This document shows positions 10,105 to 21,641 of a DNA stretch of 64,000 nucleotides, in pieces (positions within the stretch are counted from its first letter, which is position 1; the number at the start of each line of letters is the position of its first letter). Under the pieces are notes generated by a model. That model was not told the DNA's origin and ran no database searches. It saw only the letters and a list, made by a program, of their open reading frames with translations. The DNA comes from RHKX01 sp963823275. Its GTDB lineage: Bacteria > Actinomycetota > Thermoleophilia > Solirubrobacterales > 70-9. The DNA is taken from contig CAWGKW010000001.1 in the NCBI GenBank assembly GCA_963823275.1, forward strand, positions 62,001 through 126,000, written 5' to 3'. Position numbers and translations under genes: made by a program.

Positions 10105-10773
10105 TCATGCGGGTTTGACCGCGACTCCCGTCGCCAGCGGGCGCACGATCGGGGCCGCCTTCGGCAGCCTGCCGAGCTCGACGCTCTCGATCACCAGCGC
10201 GGATGCCCCGATCGAGGCGACGGTGTCGCGGTTGCAGCGGCAGCCGTGACCGACCACCTTCCACGGGACCTCCAGCCGATCCTGCCAGCGGGCAACCCGC
10301 GGGTCGGTGGAGCGGACGTGCTCGGCGAACAGGAGCCTTCCGCCCGGCTTGAGTACACGGGTGATCTCCGCCAGCGTCCCCGGAACGTCGTCGACCGTGC
10401 AGAGAACGAGGGTGCTGACCGCCGTGTCGACGGAATCGTCGTCGAGGGGAAGGCGATCGGCGGGGGCATCGATCACCGACACCTCCCCCGGCCCGTCTCG
10501 TGGCGAGGGCCGTCGAGCGGCTCGCTCCCGCAGGCGCCGGGCCATCGGCTCGAAGGGTTCGGTGAGGACGAGTTCGGTCACGGCATCGGGGTAGTGATCG
10601 AAGTTCAGCCCCGTGCCGGCCCCCAGCTCCACGGTGCGGCCGCGCGCTCCGGCGACCAGCCGGCGGCGATGCTCGCGCATCCCCGCGTCTTCGGTGCTCT
10701 CCATCGCCCGCTCGTACAGTGCCGCGAACGCACGGCCCCAGGTGGCGTCGTAGAGGCCCTTGCCGACACCCAT
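10105..10773 (-). CDS. class I SAM-dependent methyltransferase
   Basis: A 222-residue protein starting at the ATG at 10773. Motif I is VELGAGTGLNFDHYP near residue 48. It is followed by VLTEPFEPM (acidic ribose-binding strand end), a DAPADRLPLDDDSVDTAVSTL post-I region, and LKPGGRLLFAEHVRS. This pattern resembles phospholipid N-methyltransferase and UbiE-like small-molecule methyltransferases; the substrate is unknown. Its start codon overlaps the SRPBCC stop (TGATG), so the two are translationally coupled. The same coupling links SRPBCC to the upstream glycosyltransferase, implying a three-gene operon. Confidence 0.88.
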   Translation of the reverse strand: MGVGKGLYDATWGRAFAALYERAMESTEDAGMREHRRRLVAGARGRTVELGAGTGLNFDHYPDAVTELVLTEPFEPMARRLRERAARRPSPRDGPGEVSVIDAPADRLPLDDDSVDTAVSTLVLCTVDDVPGTLAEITRVLKPGGRLLFAEHVRSTDPRVARWQDRLEVPWKVVGHGCRCNRDTVASIGASALVIESVELGRLPKAAPIVRPLATGVAVKPA

Positions 10774-11240
10774 CAGGCAGCTCCGCCGTCGAGCAAGCGG
10801 GGAATCGAGTCCCGGCGGTAGTCGAAGATCCGCTCGAGGTCGCGACGGACCAGGACGTGCTCGCCGATGGTCCCGAGCGGACCGAACCGGTGCCCGTAGC
10901 GAACCAGGTCGACCATCAGCGTCCGCGACTCTCCGAGCGGCTCGAAGCTGTGGGTGTGATGCCAGAGCGCGTACGGACCCTTGAGCTGGCGGTCGACGAA
11001 GCCTCGTGGAGGGTCCCACTCCTCGATCCTGGTGAGCCAGGAGACGGGCACGGCGTGCAGCCGGATCCGGTAGCGGATCAGCGCGCCCACCCGCATCAGG
11101 ATCGGGGTCGGGGTCGTGATCTTGAAGTGGAGCAGCGGCGGGGTTATCGCCTCCAGATTCTCGGCCTCCGAGAAGAACTCGAACGCCGCCTCGATCGGCA
11201 CCTCGAGCACCTGCTCGCGACGCAGGACGCGCTCTCTCAT
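10773..11240 (-). CDS. SRPBCC (START-like) family protein
   Basis: A 155-residue protein of the helix-grip fold. The start VLRREQVLEVPIEAAFEFFS is the usual first strand and helix of SRPBCC cell-division-inhibitor/CoxG-like proteins. Strands with WLTRIEEWDPPRGFVDRQL and a terminal long helix follow. Such proteins bind hydrophobic ligands in a central cavity; the ligand is unknown. It overlaps the glycosyltransferase stop by 4 nt and the methyltransferase start by 1 nt, so the three genes probably work on one envelope or lipid product (inference). Confidence 0.85.
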   Translation of the reverse strand: MRERVLRREQVLEVPIEAAFEFFSEAENLEAITPPLLHFKITTPTPILMRVGALIRYRIRLHAVPVSWLTRIEEWDPPRGFVDRQLKGPYALWHHTHSFEPLGESRTLMVDLVRYGHRFGPLGTIGEHVLVRRDLERIFDYRRDSIPRLLDGGAA

Positions 11241-12397
11241 CGGCCCGCCTCGACCGGAGCGACGAGATCGGCGAGATCGGCGCGGGTGTTCTCCCAGCTC
11301 AGCTCCTCCCGCCGCCTCCTGGCGCCGGCGGCGAGCTCCGCCCGCAGTTGATCATCGGCGAGGCGTTCGATCGCGGCGGTCAGCGCGGCGACGTCGGGCT
11401 TGAACGCTGGGATCCCGGACCGCGGAGCGCTTCCATCCGGGACGCCGGGCACGAGCAGCCCGTTCATCGCGTCGATCACGACCTCATTCATGGGGGGATT
11501 GTCGTTGGTCACGATCGGGACCCCCAGCGCCGTCGCCTCGAACAGGTGCAGGCCCAGCCCCTCCCAGCGACTCGGGGCCAGGCATACATCGGCTGCGGCG
11601 AGCATCCGCAGGTACTCGTCAGTGGGCAGGTCGGCGGTGATCAGCTCGATTCGATCGTCGCGCCGACCGAGCCGCGAGCCGCCCTTGATCATGCGCCCGA
11701 CCTGCTTGGCCTGCCGGTCGACCTGGGCCTTGAGGCGGAGCCGAAGGCGGGGATCGGACGTGGCGCGGAACGCTTCGATCGTCTCGGCGAGGGGCTTTCT
11801 CTTCGACATGAAGCCGCCGGGAAAGATCATCCCGACCGGATGCTCCGCCTCGCGCCCGCTTCGGTCGCCTCGGCGGCCGGCTGCGACGACCCCCGGCTCC
11901 AGTTGCTCGGCCATCGCGACCAGATCGGGAAAGCAACCCCACCTGACCCTCGGGGTCTCGATCCCCATCTCGGTGTAGCGCTCCTGCTCGCAGGCGGTCA
12001 GCGAGTAGATCCGGTCGAAGGCCTCGGTCGCCGGGGCGACGTGTTCGGCGGAGAAGTGCTCCCAGACGAAGCGCCCGATCGTCGTGACCCCGGACTCGCG
12101 AAGCTGCGCGATCTCATCGAACTGGTAGTTCTGGTCGAACATGACGAGGTCGGGCTGAACCCTCTCCGCCCACCCCGTGTACTCGGCTGCCGGGATCAGG
12201 TAGTCGCTGGCGGCGGTCACCCCGTCCTGGGCCCAGACTCCCTCGGTGTCGACCCACCCGGGGCGGATGTTCGTCCTCCGGGTCGGCCGGGCGAGCACGA
12301 ACGTCTCGTGGCCGAGATCCTCGAGGGTCGAGCGAATCTGGCGGGCGACGACGGCCTGCCCGCGGTTGAACCAGTAGGCGACGATTCCGATCCGCAT
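11237..12397 (-). CDS. glycosyltransferase family 1/4-like (paralogue of 523-1617)
   Basis: A 386-residue GT-B enzyme. The ATG at 12397 (MRIGIVAYWFNRGQAVVARQ) is chosen because it aligns with the start of the paralogue; the frame open to 12802 is unsupported. The C-terminal donor-binding block reads DVCLAPSRWEGLGLHLFEAT, followed by the NDNPPMNEVV segment shared with the paralogue. A 20-30 residue Gly/Arg-rich insertion (around VAAGRRGDRSG) distinguishes it. It is the first gene of the coupled GT-SRPBCC-methyltransferase operon (4-nt overlap). Donor and acceptor are unknown. Confidence 0.87.
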   Translation of the reverse strand: MRIGIVAYWFNRGQAVVARQIRSTLEDLGHETFVLARPTRRTNIRPGWVDTEGVWAQDGVTAASDYLIPAAEYTGWAERVQPDLVMFDQNYQFDEIAQLRESGVTTIGRFVWEHFSAEHVAPATEAFDRIYSLTACEQERYTEMGIETPRVRWGCFPDLVAMAEQLEPGVVAAGRRGDRSGREAEHPVGMIFPGGFMSKRKPLAETIEAFRATSDPRLRLRLKAQVDRQAKQVGRMIKGGSRLGRRDDRIELITADLPTDEYLRMLAAADVCLAPSRWEGLGLHLFEATALGVPIVTNDNPPMNEVVIDAMNGLLVPGVPDGSAPRSGIPAFKPDVAALTAAIERLADDQLRAELAAGARRRREELSWENTRADLADLVAPVEAGR

Positions 12398-12474
12398 GGG
12401 ACGAACCCTTGCACGACGTGGCCGTGGTCGCGCGGATGGCAGGGAAGGGTGCCAGAGCCGCGAAGAGGCCGCCG

Positions 12475-13464
12475 ATGACCTTTCGCGGAAGATCGGGGCG
12501 ATCTCCGCCTGCCTGACCCTGGGGGTCCTGTGTGCGTGCGCGGTCTCGCCGGCGCCGTCCGCGGCACGGCTGACGGAGCCTCCGAGCGCCTCCGAGTTCC
12601 GGCGGGTGACCCGGGATCTGATCGAGCACGGCGCCCTACTCGGCGCCGGCAGGCTCCCCGCTTCGCGGAGGCGGCCTCCTCCCCGGCGGCATCCCGGGCC
12701 TGGGCGGCGGGCTGTTCCCTCGGAAGCGACTGCTGACGCTGTACGGCGCGCCGCAGCTTCCGGCGACCATCCTCGGAAAGCTCGCCCCGGGCGCAGCGGC
12801 ACGCAGGGCCGTCAAGCAGACGATGCCCTACGCGAGGATCAGCGATCGCAAGGTCATCCCCGGCTTCGACCTGATCGCGGTGGTCGCGAACTCGACACGC
12901 GGTCCGGACGGGCTCTACCGCTCCCGCCAGCCCGACAGGTTGATCGGCTCCTATCTGCGAGCCGCCCGATCGGTCGGCGGCCGTCTCGTCCTCGACATCC
13001 AGCCGGGTCGGGCGAGGGTCAGGGATGAGATCGACGCTCTGGAGGATTGGATCGCCGAGCCGGACGTCGACGTCTCGATCGACCCTGAGTGGAACGTCGG
13101 CCCCCGCGGGGTCCCGGGCAGGTCCGTGGGCACGATCAAGGCGGGGGAGCTGAACAAGATCTCGCGCCGGATCCAGGAGGTCATCGACGCCAACGACCTG
13201 CCCCCCAAGGCTCTCGTCGTCCACCAGTTCCGCTCCGGCTCGGTTCGCCACCGCGAGGACATCAAGCAGCGAAACGGGGTCGACGTGACCCTCTCCTTCG
13301 ACGGGTTGGGCAGCCCCGGGGCGAAGCGGGCGGGGTACGAGAGCCTCACATCGGATGCGGCATTCAACGGCTTCTCGATCTTCTACTCGCTGGACACGAG
13401 GGTCATGAGCCCGCGGTCGGTGCTGGGCCTGCGGCCCGAGGTCGACTTCTTGCTCTTCCAATAG
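12475..13464 (+). pseudogene. secreted protein of unknown function, frameshifted near the N-terminus
   Basis: The distal part (12823-13464) is a clean 213-codon frame (VIPGFDLIAVVANSTRG, LVLDIQPGRARV, DVSIDPEWNVG, LPPKALVVHQF), which suggests a barrel-like exported domain. Homology-like coding continues upstream in the same frame to about 12661 (LPGGIPGLGGGLFPRKRLL) but without a start codon. A signal-peptide-like stretch (KIGAISACLTLGVLCACAVS) lies in a different frame at 12480-12650, and the nearest ATG (12475) is in a third frame. At least one indel near 12655, and probably one near 12480, is needed to restore the gene. The function is not recognised. Confidence 0.6.
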
Positions 13465-13510
13465 GGGCTTCACCAGGGCCAACGGAGCCGGGGCCTCTAT
13501 CGTCGTCGCC

Positions 13511-14611
13511 ATGGCAGGTCGAATCGTCCTCTTCGGAGCCACCGGGTACACCGGTCGGCTGACCGCTTCGGCCCTGGTTGAAGCGGGCGCTGAGCCGGTG
13601 CTCGCCGGACGCAGCTCGGAGTCTCTGAAGGAGCTCGCAGACGAGCTTGGCGGTGGGCTCGAGACCGCGGTCGCCGACGTTGCCGATCCCGCCGGCGTGC
13701 GGGCTCTGCTCAGGACCGGTGACGTCCTCATCAGCACCGTCGGACCCTTCAACCGATGGGGAGCCCCCGCGGTCGAGGCCGCGATCGACGCCGGCTGCGC
13801 CTACCTGGACTCGACCGGGGAGCCTCCGTTCATCCGCCGCGTCTTCGATCATTGGGGCCCGTCGGCCGCAAGTTCCGGGGTGCCGCTCCTGACCGCGATG
13901 GGTTACGACTGGGTTCCAGGGAACCTCGCCGGAGCCCTCGCTCTCGACGAGGCCGGGGACGCCGCCCGCAAGGTCGAGATCGGCTATTTCCTCACCGGCA
14001 GCGGGATGGGAGGGATGAGCGGCGGGACGATGGCCTCCACCGCCGGTGTGATGCTCGAGCCGAGCTTCGCGTTCCGCGGCGGCCGGGTCGTCACCGAGGG
14101 GCCCGCCCGCAGGATCCGCTCCTTCGACGTCCGCGGCAAGCACAGGTCGGCCGTCTCCGTCGGGTCCTCCGAGCATTTCACCCTGCCGCCGCTGAACGCG
14201 GGGCTGACCGAGGTCGACGTCTATCTCGGCTGGTTCGGATCGATGTCGCGACCGATGCAGCTCAGCTCGTTCGGGCTGGGCGCGATCGCGAAGGTCGGCC
14301 CGCTCAAACGCGGACTCGATTCACTCGCGGAACGCTTCGTCAAGGGTTCGACCGGAGGTCCTTCGGAATCGGAGCGATCCAGTGGCGGCTCCCACATCGT
14401 CGCGATCGCCTCGGGCCCCGCCGGCGAACGGCTCTCGGAGGTTCACCTCGAGGGCATCGACGGCTACTCGTTCACCGCCAACTTCCTCGCCTGGTCGTCG
14501 ATCCGCGCCCAGGCCGGGGAGATCAGCGGGACCGGGGCGATCGGCCCGGCTCAGGCGTTCGGCCTCGAGGCCTTCGAGGCCGGCGTCGCCGCCTCCGGCA
14601 TCGGGAGATAA
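13511..14611 (+). CDS. saccharopine dehydrogenase-like NADP-binding oxidoreductase (trans-acting enoyl reductase family)
   Basis: A 366-residue protein opening with a Rossmann motif (IVLFGATGYTGRLTASAL) and the STVGPFNRWGAPAVEAAIDAG segment that marks the saccharopine-dehydrogenase-like family. The family includes mycobacterial trans-acting enoyl reductases for glycolipid synthesis and many proteins of unknown substrate. The C-terminal half has the GYSFTANFLAWSS strand and a GIGPAQAFG-like end. It stands alone between the broken secreted protein and clpB. NAD(P)H-dependent reduction is likely; the substrate is not predicted. Confidence 0.83.
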   Translation: MAGRIVLFGATGYTGRLTASALVEAGAEPVLAGRSSESLKELADELGGGLETAVADVADPAGVRALLRTGDVLISTVGPFNRWGAPAVEAAIDAGCAYLDSTGEPPFIRRVFDHWGPSAASSGVPLLTAMGYDWVPGNLAGALALDEAGDAARKVEIGYFLTGSGMGGMSGGTMASTAGVMLEPSFAFRGGRVVTEGPARRIRSFDVRGKHRSAVSVGSSEHFTLPPLNAGLTEVDVYLGWFGSMSRPMQLSSFGLGAIAKVGPLKRGLDSLAERFVKGSTGGPSESERSSGGSHIVAIASGPAGERLSEVHLEGIDGYSFTANFLAWSSIRAQAGEISGTGAIGPAQAFGLEAFEAGVAASGIGR

Positions 14612-14622
14612 CCGCGCGACTC

Positions 14623-14671
14623 GCAGCCCTCCGGGCTGCTCGACTGCGCCGGGCCTCCGGGCGAAGCCCGG
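14623..14671. terminator. two GC-rich hairpins between convergent genes
   Basis: GCAGCCC (14623-14629) pairs with GGGCTGC (14633-14639) around a 3-nt loop, and CCGGGC (14649-14654) pairs with GCCCGG (14666-14671). They lie between the converging reductase and clpB genes. There is no U-tract on either strand. A bidirectional terminator role is inferred from position only. Confidence 0.4.
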
Positions 14672-14714
14672 TGGCCCTCCCGTCAGATGACCGCGCAGCC
14701 CTCGGGGCGAAGCC

Positions 14715-17285
<2,571 letters not shown>

Positions 17286-17291
17286 GCCTGC

Positions 17292-17320
17292 AGCCTATGG
17301 AATTACTGAGGGAGAGTCAA
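17292..17320 (-). promoter_or_regulatory. sigma-70-like promoter of clpB, possibly leaderless
   Basis: Read on the minus strand, TTGACT (17315-17320) and TAGGCT (17292-17297) are 17 nt apart. The -10 box ends only 6 nt before the clpB ATG, so the transcript would start at or next to the start codon. The -35 box sits inside an imperfect inverted repeat (TTACT at one end, AGTAA at the other). A canonical HAIR element (CTTGAGT-N7-ACTCAAG) was looked for and is not present intact. Confidence 0.5.
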
Positions 17321-17366
17321 GTAATCTGATGGTATACGACTCAGATACAGGAGACGGCCGCCGCGC

Positions 17367-18821
17367 CTATGGCCGATCGCCGTCCACGGCGATCTGGCCG
17401 AGTTCGGCGAACGAGTCCGCGATTCCCTCGACCAGGAGGTCCAGGTCGGGTACCGAGTCGCGGTCCGCGTTGAGGCAGAAGCAGACGTTGCCGTCGTAGC
17501 TGAGCACCGCGAGGCCGATCGCGTGGTCTGCGGCGAGCGGGACGATCGGCCAGATGTCGGTCATCCTGGAGCCGAAGCAGTAGAGCTTGGTCTGCGGTCC
17601 CGGCACGTTGGTGATCGTCACGTTGAACAGGCGGGTTGCATACATCGAGCGCGCCAGGAACGTGTGAAGAACGGGCGGCGCGTGGGCGGTGAAGTCGATC
17701 AGGGTCCTTGAGCCGGCTCCCTGGCTGCTGGACTTCAGCGACTCCGCCTCCTCCGTCTGGCGGAGAAACCGCTTCAGCGGGTCAGGCTCGGAGACGGGCA
17801 GATGGATGAACAGGGTGGTGATCTTGTTGCCGAGCGCGAGATGCTCGCTCGCATCTCGCAGGTTGACGGGGACCATGGCGCGCAGGCCCTGTGACGGCGG
17901 CTCCTCGCCACGGGCCAGCAGCAGGGCTCGAAGGCCGCCGGCGGCCGCGGCCAGCACGACGTCGTTGACGGTCCCTCCGAGAACGTTCTTGATCCCCTTC
18001 AGCTCATCGAGCTGCACGGAGTGGACGGCGAGGCGTCGGCGGCCGCCGATCGGGACGTTGATGCTCGACTTCGGCGCGGCGACGAACTCGTCCTTGAGAA
18101 TCACGTCAACCATGGCCCGGGAGTTCTTGAGCGCATCCACCGCGAGCCCGGGGTGGCGTGCGACTTCGAGGCCCGAGCCGAGCACCCCCAGGCCGGCGCG
18201 TCCGGCCTTCAGCGGCAGCTTGGCCAAGCCCGCCGCCCCCCCTGCGACGGCCCGGGCCGTCGACGGCGAGGCGGCGGCCTCGGGGGCGCGCGCCGGCTCG
18301 TCCACCGGTGCTTCGGCGGCGTGCTCGGCATCCGGTTGCAGGTCGAAGAGGACGTGGCTTGCATCGACGGAGCCGACACCATCGACCATGCAGTGGTGCG
18401 TCTTGCTCACCATCGCCCAGCGGTCGTCCGCGAGCCCCTCGACGATCACAAGCTCCCAGAGGGGCCGCGAGCGATCGAGGCGCTCGGAGAAGTACTCGCC
18501 CGCCCACTCCAGAAGCTCAGCTTCGGAACGGTCTCCCGGGAGGCTCGCGCGCCGGACGTGCCCGGCGATGTCGAAACGCGGGTCGTCCTCCCAGCGGGGC
18601 CAGCTGATGCCGCCGGTCGTCCGCTCGGAGAGCCGCTGCCGATACCGAGGCAGCTGGTCGAGTCGCCCCCGCAGGCTCGTGCACACCTCCTCGACGGTTG
18701 GCGCACGACCGGACGGCGGAGGCTCGAAGATCATCACCCCTCCGATGTGCATGTGGGCGCTCAGGTCCGCCTCCTCGAGCTCGAGAAAGGTCGCGTCAAG
18801 TGCGGTTAGATGTTCGGCCAT
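17367..18821 (-). CDS. wax ester synthase/diacylglycerol acyltransferase (WS/DGAT)
   Basis: A 484-residue acyltransferase starting at MAEHLTALDATFLELE (ATG 18821, preceded by a GGAG ribosome-binding site). The catalytic HHxxxDG motif is present as HHCMVDG at residues 142-148. The second conserved region NVPIGGRRRLAV is followed by GTVNDVVLAAAAGGLR, and near the C-terminus is the NVTITNVPGP motif, all standard for bacterial WS/DGAT. It esterifies acyl-CoA to fatty alcohol or diacylglycerol for storage lipids. It is divergent from the SQR-like flavoprotein, with 179 nt between the two starts. Confidence 0.93.
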   Translation of the reverse strand: MAEHLTALDATFLELEEADLSAHMHIGGVMIFEPPPSGRAPTVEEVCTSLRGRLDQLPRYRQRLSERTTGGISWPRWEDDPRFDIAGHVRRASLPGDRSEAELLEWAGEYFSERLDRSRPLWELVIVEGLADDRWAMVSKTHHCMVDGVGSVDASHVLFDLQPDAEHAAEAPVDEPARAPEAAASPSTARAVAGGAAGLAKLPLKAGRAGLGVLGSGLEVARHPGLAVDALKNSRAMVDVILKDEFVAAPKSSINVPIGGRRRLAVHSVQLDELKGIKNVLGGTVNDVVLAAAAGGLRALLLARGEEPPSQGLRAMVPVNLRDASEHLALGNKITTLFIHLPVSEPDPLKRFLRQTEEAESLKSSSQGAGSRTLIDFTAHAPPVLHTFLARSMYATRLFNVTITNVPGPQTKLYCFGSRMTDIWPIVPLAADHAIGLAVLSYDGNVCFCLNADRDSVPDLDLLVEGIADSFAELGQIAVDGDRP

Positions 18822-19000
18822 GTCTGCTTGCTCCTTTGGGCCGATCCTAGGCTCTCGATGGCGCCCCGGCATCCGCAGAAGACCCTGATCTTGGCACGCC
18901 CTCCGCACTGCCCCGATTGCCCTGGGTGGTTACCCCGGATGCGAGCGGCCCTCCCGCCCGGAATGCTCACCCGACCAACCCACGTCTGAAGGGATCGCAA

Positions 19001-20263
19001 ATGCCGGCCTCACCCCGAGTAGTTGTTCTAGGTAGCGGATTCGCCGCGCTCGAGACCGCGTTTCTGCTCCGGATGCGCCTGCACGAGCAGGTTGACATCC
19101 GGCTGATCTCCGACAGCGAGCAGTTCCTGTTTCGGCCCAACAGCATCTACGTGCCGTTCGGCGCCGACCCAGGGTCGCTGCTCGTCGATCTGCACAAGCC
19201 CTTCGCAAAGCGGAACATCGACTTCGTGCAGGGCTCGGTGGAGGAGATCGATCCCGACGGCCGGTTCGTGAGCCTCGCCGACGGCCAGCGCTTTCGCTAC
19301 GACAAGCTCGTCGTCGCGACCGGTGCCGACACCAACGTCGGGGAGATCCCCGGCCTGGCCGAGCACGCTGCCACCATCTGGACCACCGACTCCATGCTGG
19401 AGGTGCGCGAGCGCTTCGAGCAGACGCGCGAGCGTGCCGGGCGCGGCGAGCGCCAGCGCGTGCTCTTTCTCGTTCCGCCCAACAACAAGTGCTCGGGCCC
19501 CCTGTACGAGATCGTCTTCATGCTCGAGACGTGGCTGCGCCGCAAGGGCGTCCGCGACCACGTCGACATCACCTGGTCGACCTACGAACATGGGTTCATC
19601 CAGGCGTTCGGGCCGCGACTCCACGACCTGGTCAGCGAGGAGTTCGCCGATCGAGGGATCGACGGCCACATCGAGGAGGTGGTCACGGAGGTGCTGCCGG
19701 ACGAGGTGCGCTACGCCGACGGCGACGGGCGCGGCTTCGATCACCTGATCGCCTTTCCGCCCTACGTCTCCGCCGTCAGCTATCCGTCGCTGGGCTCCGA
19801 CCAGCGTGGTTTCGTACCCACCGAGCTCGAGACGCGACTGGCGACCGGCCACGACGACATCTACGTTCCCGGAGACGCCGGAGACTTCCCGATCAAGCAG
19901 GCGTTCCTCGCATTCCTCCAGGCCGATGCCGTCGCGAGTCACATCACCGCGGACGTGAGCGGGCGCGAGTTCGACCAGCCGTTCGACTCGGTGAGCATGT
20001 GCATCATGGAGATGTTCGACAAGGCGACATTCGCGCAGGTGCCGGTCGAGCTGACCGGCGATCCCGACCGCCCGGTTCGGGTGCGTCCCGACGCCGGCGA
20101 CGACTACAAGGTCGGCACCTCTCCGGTGTGGCGGCTCGGGAAGAAGATGCTCGGGTTCTCGGTCCCGATGCGTTTCTCCGCCGGTGAGCCGTTCCACGCC
20201 GGCACCGCCTGGCAGGCCATGGACGTCGGCATCAAGGCGATGTCGGGAATGCTCGCCGACTGA
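19001..20263 (+). CDS. FAD-dependent oxidoreductase, sulfide:quinone oxidoreductase-like
   Basis: A 420-residue flavoprotein starting at the ATG at 19001 (GAAGGGA upstream). The first dinucleotide-binding motif is VVVLGSGFAALETAF. A KLVVATGAD strand and the distal FAD motif DDIYVPGDAGDFP are in normal positions. Cys164 in PPNNKCSGPLYEIVFMLE corresponds in context to a redox Cys of sulfide:quinone oxidoreductases, and a second candidate Cys lies in SMCIMEMFD. This supports an SQR-family or related NDH-2-like membrane-associated oxidoreductase, but the substrate remains unproven. The C-terminal PMRFSAGEPFHAG segment may be membrane-associating. Confidence 0.82.
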   Translation: MPASPRVVVLGSGFAALETAFLLRMRLHEQVDIRLISDSEQFLFRPNSIYVPFGADPGSLLVDLHKPFAKRNIDFVQGSVEEIDPDGRFVSLADGQRFRYDKLVVATGADTNVGEIPGLAEHAATIWTTDSMLEVRERFEQTRERAGRGERQRVLFLVPPNNKCSGPLYEIVFMLETWLRRKGVRDHVDITWSTYEHGFIQAFGPRLHDLVSEEFADRGIDGHIEEVVTEVLPDEVRYADGDGRGFDHLIAFPPYVSAVSYPSLGSDQRGFVPTELETRLATGHDDIYVPGDAGDFPIKQAFLAFLQADAVASHITADVSGREFDQPFDSVSMCIMEMFDKATFAQVPVELTGDPDRPVRVRPDAGDDYKVGTSPVWRLGKKMLGFSVPMRFSAGEPFHAGTAWQAMDVGIKAMSGMLAD

Positions 20264-20279
20264 GGCCGCCCTTCGGCCC

Positions 20280-21641
20280 CTAGATCGAGGCGACTTCCAC
20301 CCGGGCGATCGTGGTCAGCGACTGGTAGTAGACGTCGCGGCCGAAGCCCGGCGCGGGGAATAGGAATCCCTGCGACGGCGACGGGACATCGACGCGAGCC
20401 TTCTCCTGACCGGTGTCGAGATCGAGGACGACGAGCTGATCGCTGCCGACGCGGAGCGATGCGCGGCGGGCGGCGGCCGATCTGGACATGACCTGGCCGA
20501 AGGCCCGAACGGCCGGCCGGGTCAGCGGGCGGCGCAGTGACTCGACATCGCGCCAATCGCCGACGACCAGCTCGCGGGTGTCGGGGTAGATGATCAGGTG
20601 GCCGGCGTGGGCGAGCCCGTCGCGCCGCCACAGCGGCTCGAGCTCGTTGCCGTCGAGACGCCAGGCACGCACGACGGCGTTGCCGGCGTCGTAGGCGACG
20701 ACGATCCGGCCTTCCGGGTCCCAGCCGGGCGGGTTGGATTCGGTTCCGTACGGCGACCCGCTGATCTCGGTGGAGCGCACGGAACCGTCGTCGAGCCGAG
20801 CCCACCAGAGGCGGACCGGGCTGGCCTGGGTGCCGCTGCCGAGCATCGAGCGGTCGACGCCGTTGCGCCCGTTGTCCATCCAGAAGACGTGGTCTTCGGT
20901 GATCACGGGATCCCACCCGAAGCTCCGTTCCGGGTCGGGCCCGTAGGCGGGGCGCCATCGCTCATCGATCACGATCCGGCCGGCGGCGCGATCGAGGCGC
21001 AGCCGGTAGACGACGGTCGTCCCGACCGCGATCACGCTCTCCCCGTCGCCGGCGAGCCTGGCGATCGAGGGTTCGGGGAGCCGCAGCGGCTCGGCCACCG
21101 GCAGCAGCGTCTCGGGGTCGAGGACCGAGACCGTCGAGGGCTCCAGACCGGCGGGGGCGTCGCAGTCCTTGGTGACCATCTCACCGCCGTCGAGCAGGAC
21201 GAAGGAGTTGTGGGGTCGAGGCACGGGCAGGCGATGGGAGGCGAGCACGTCCAGGTCGGGGTTGAGCCGATGGGCCCAGCGGCCGAAGACCATGTGCAGG
21301 TCGCCGTTGGCGTGGGCGGCGATTCCCCCAGGCCAGTACGCGCCGCCGGGGAGCCGCGGCGTCGAGGCCACAACCTCGAGCGTGTCCGGGTCGAGGCGTT
21401 CCACCCATCCCTCCACGGGGGTCGATTGAATGCCCCTGATCGGGATGTCGTGGCGAAGCGCGAACAGCTCCCCCGGCTCGCGGCGAACCAGCGCATCGGT
21501 GGCGAATGCGTCATAGGCCGCCGCGACCCGCAGGCTCTCACCGGGGCCGATATCGAGCCCCGGCTGGCCGGCCGCCGAGCCCCAGCGGCGCGGCCCGCCG
21601 TCCTCGCAGCTCCACGGCCGCGGCCAATAGCCGCCGGTCAC
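20280..21641 (-). CDS. beta-propeller-like protein of unknown function
   Basis: A 453-residue protein without an obvious signal peptide. It contains repeated blade-like units ending in D/N-x-D or W-x-x-R turns (VERLDPDTLEVVASTPRLPG, HRLNPDLDVLASHRLP, VLDPETLLPVAEPLRLP, VLDLDTGQEKARVDVP), consistent with a six- or seven-bladed propeller. No catalytic motif is recognised. Its ATG overlaps the TetR stop by 4 nt, so it is co-translated with the regulator upstream and may be the gene that TetR serves. Confidence 0.6.
   Translation of the reverse strand: MTGGYWPRPWSCEDGGPRRWGSAAGQPGLDIGPGESLRVAAAYDAFATDALVRREPGELFALRHDIPIRGIQSTPVEGWVERLDPDTLEVVASTPRLPGGAYWPGGIAAHANGDLHMVFGRWAHRLNPDLDVLASHRLPVPRPHNSFVLLDGGEMVTKDCDAPAGLEPSTVSVLDPETLLPVAEPLRLPEPSIARLAGDGESVIAVGTTVVYRLRLDRAAGRIVIDERWRPAYGPDPERSFGWDPVITEDHVFWMDNGRNGVDRSMLGSGTQASPVRLWWARLDDGSVRSTEISGSPYGTESNPPGWDPEGRIVVAYDAGNAVVRAWRLDGNELEPLWRRDGLAHAGHLIIYPDTRELVVGDWRDVESLRRPLTRPAVRAFGQVMSRSAAARRASLRVGSDQLVVLDLDTGQEKARVDVPSPSQGFLFPAPGFGRDVYYQSLTTIARVEVASI

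Noticed and set aside
17286..17340. HspR HAIR operator (CTTGAGT-N7-ACTCAAG) at clpB
   Set aside because: Only a half-site-like CTTGACT is present; the second arm does not match at the required spacing.
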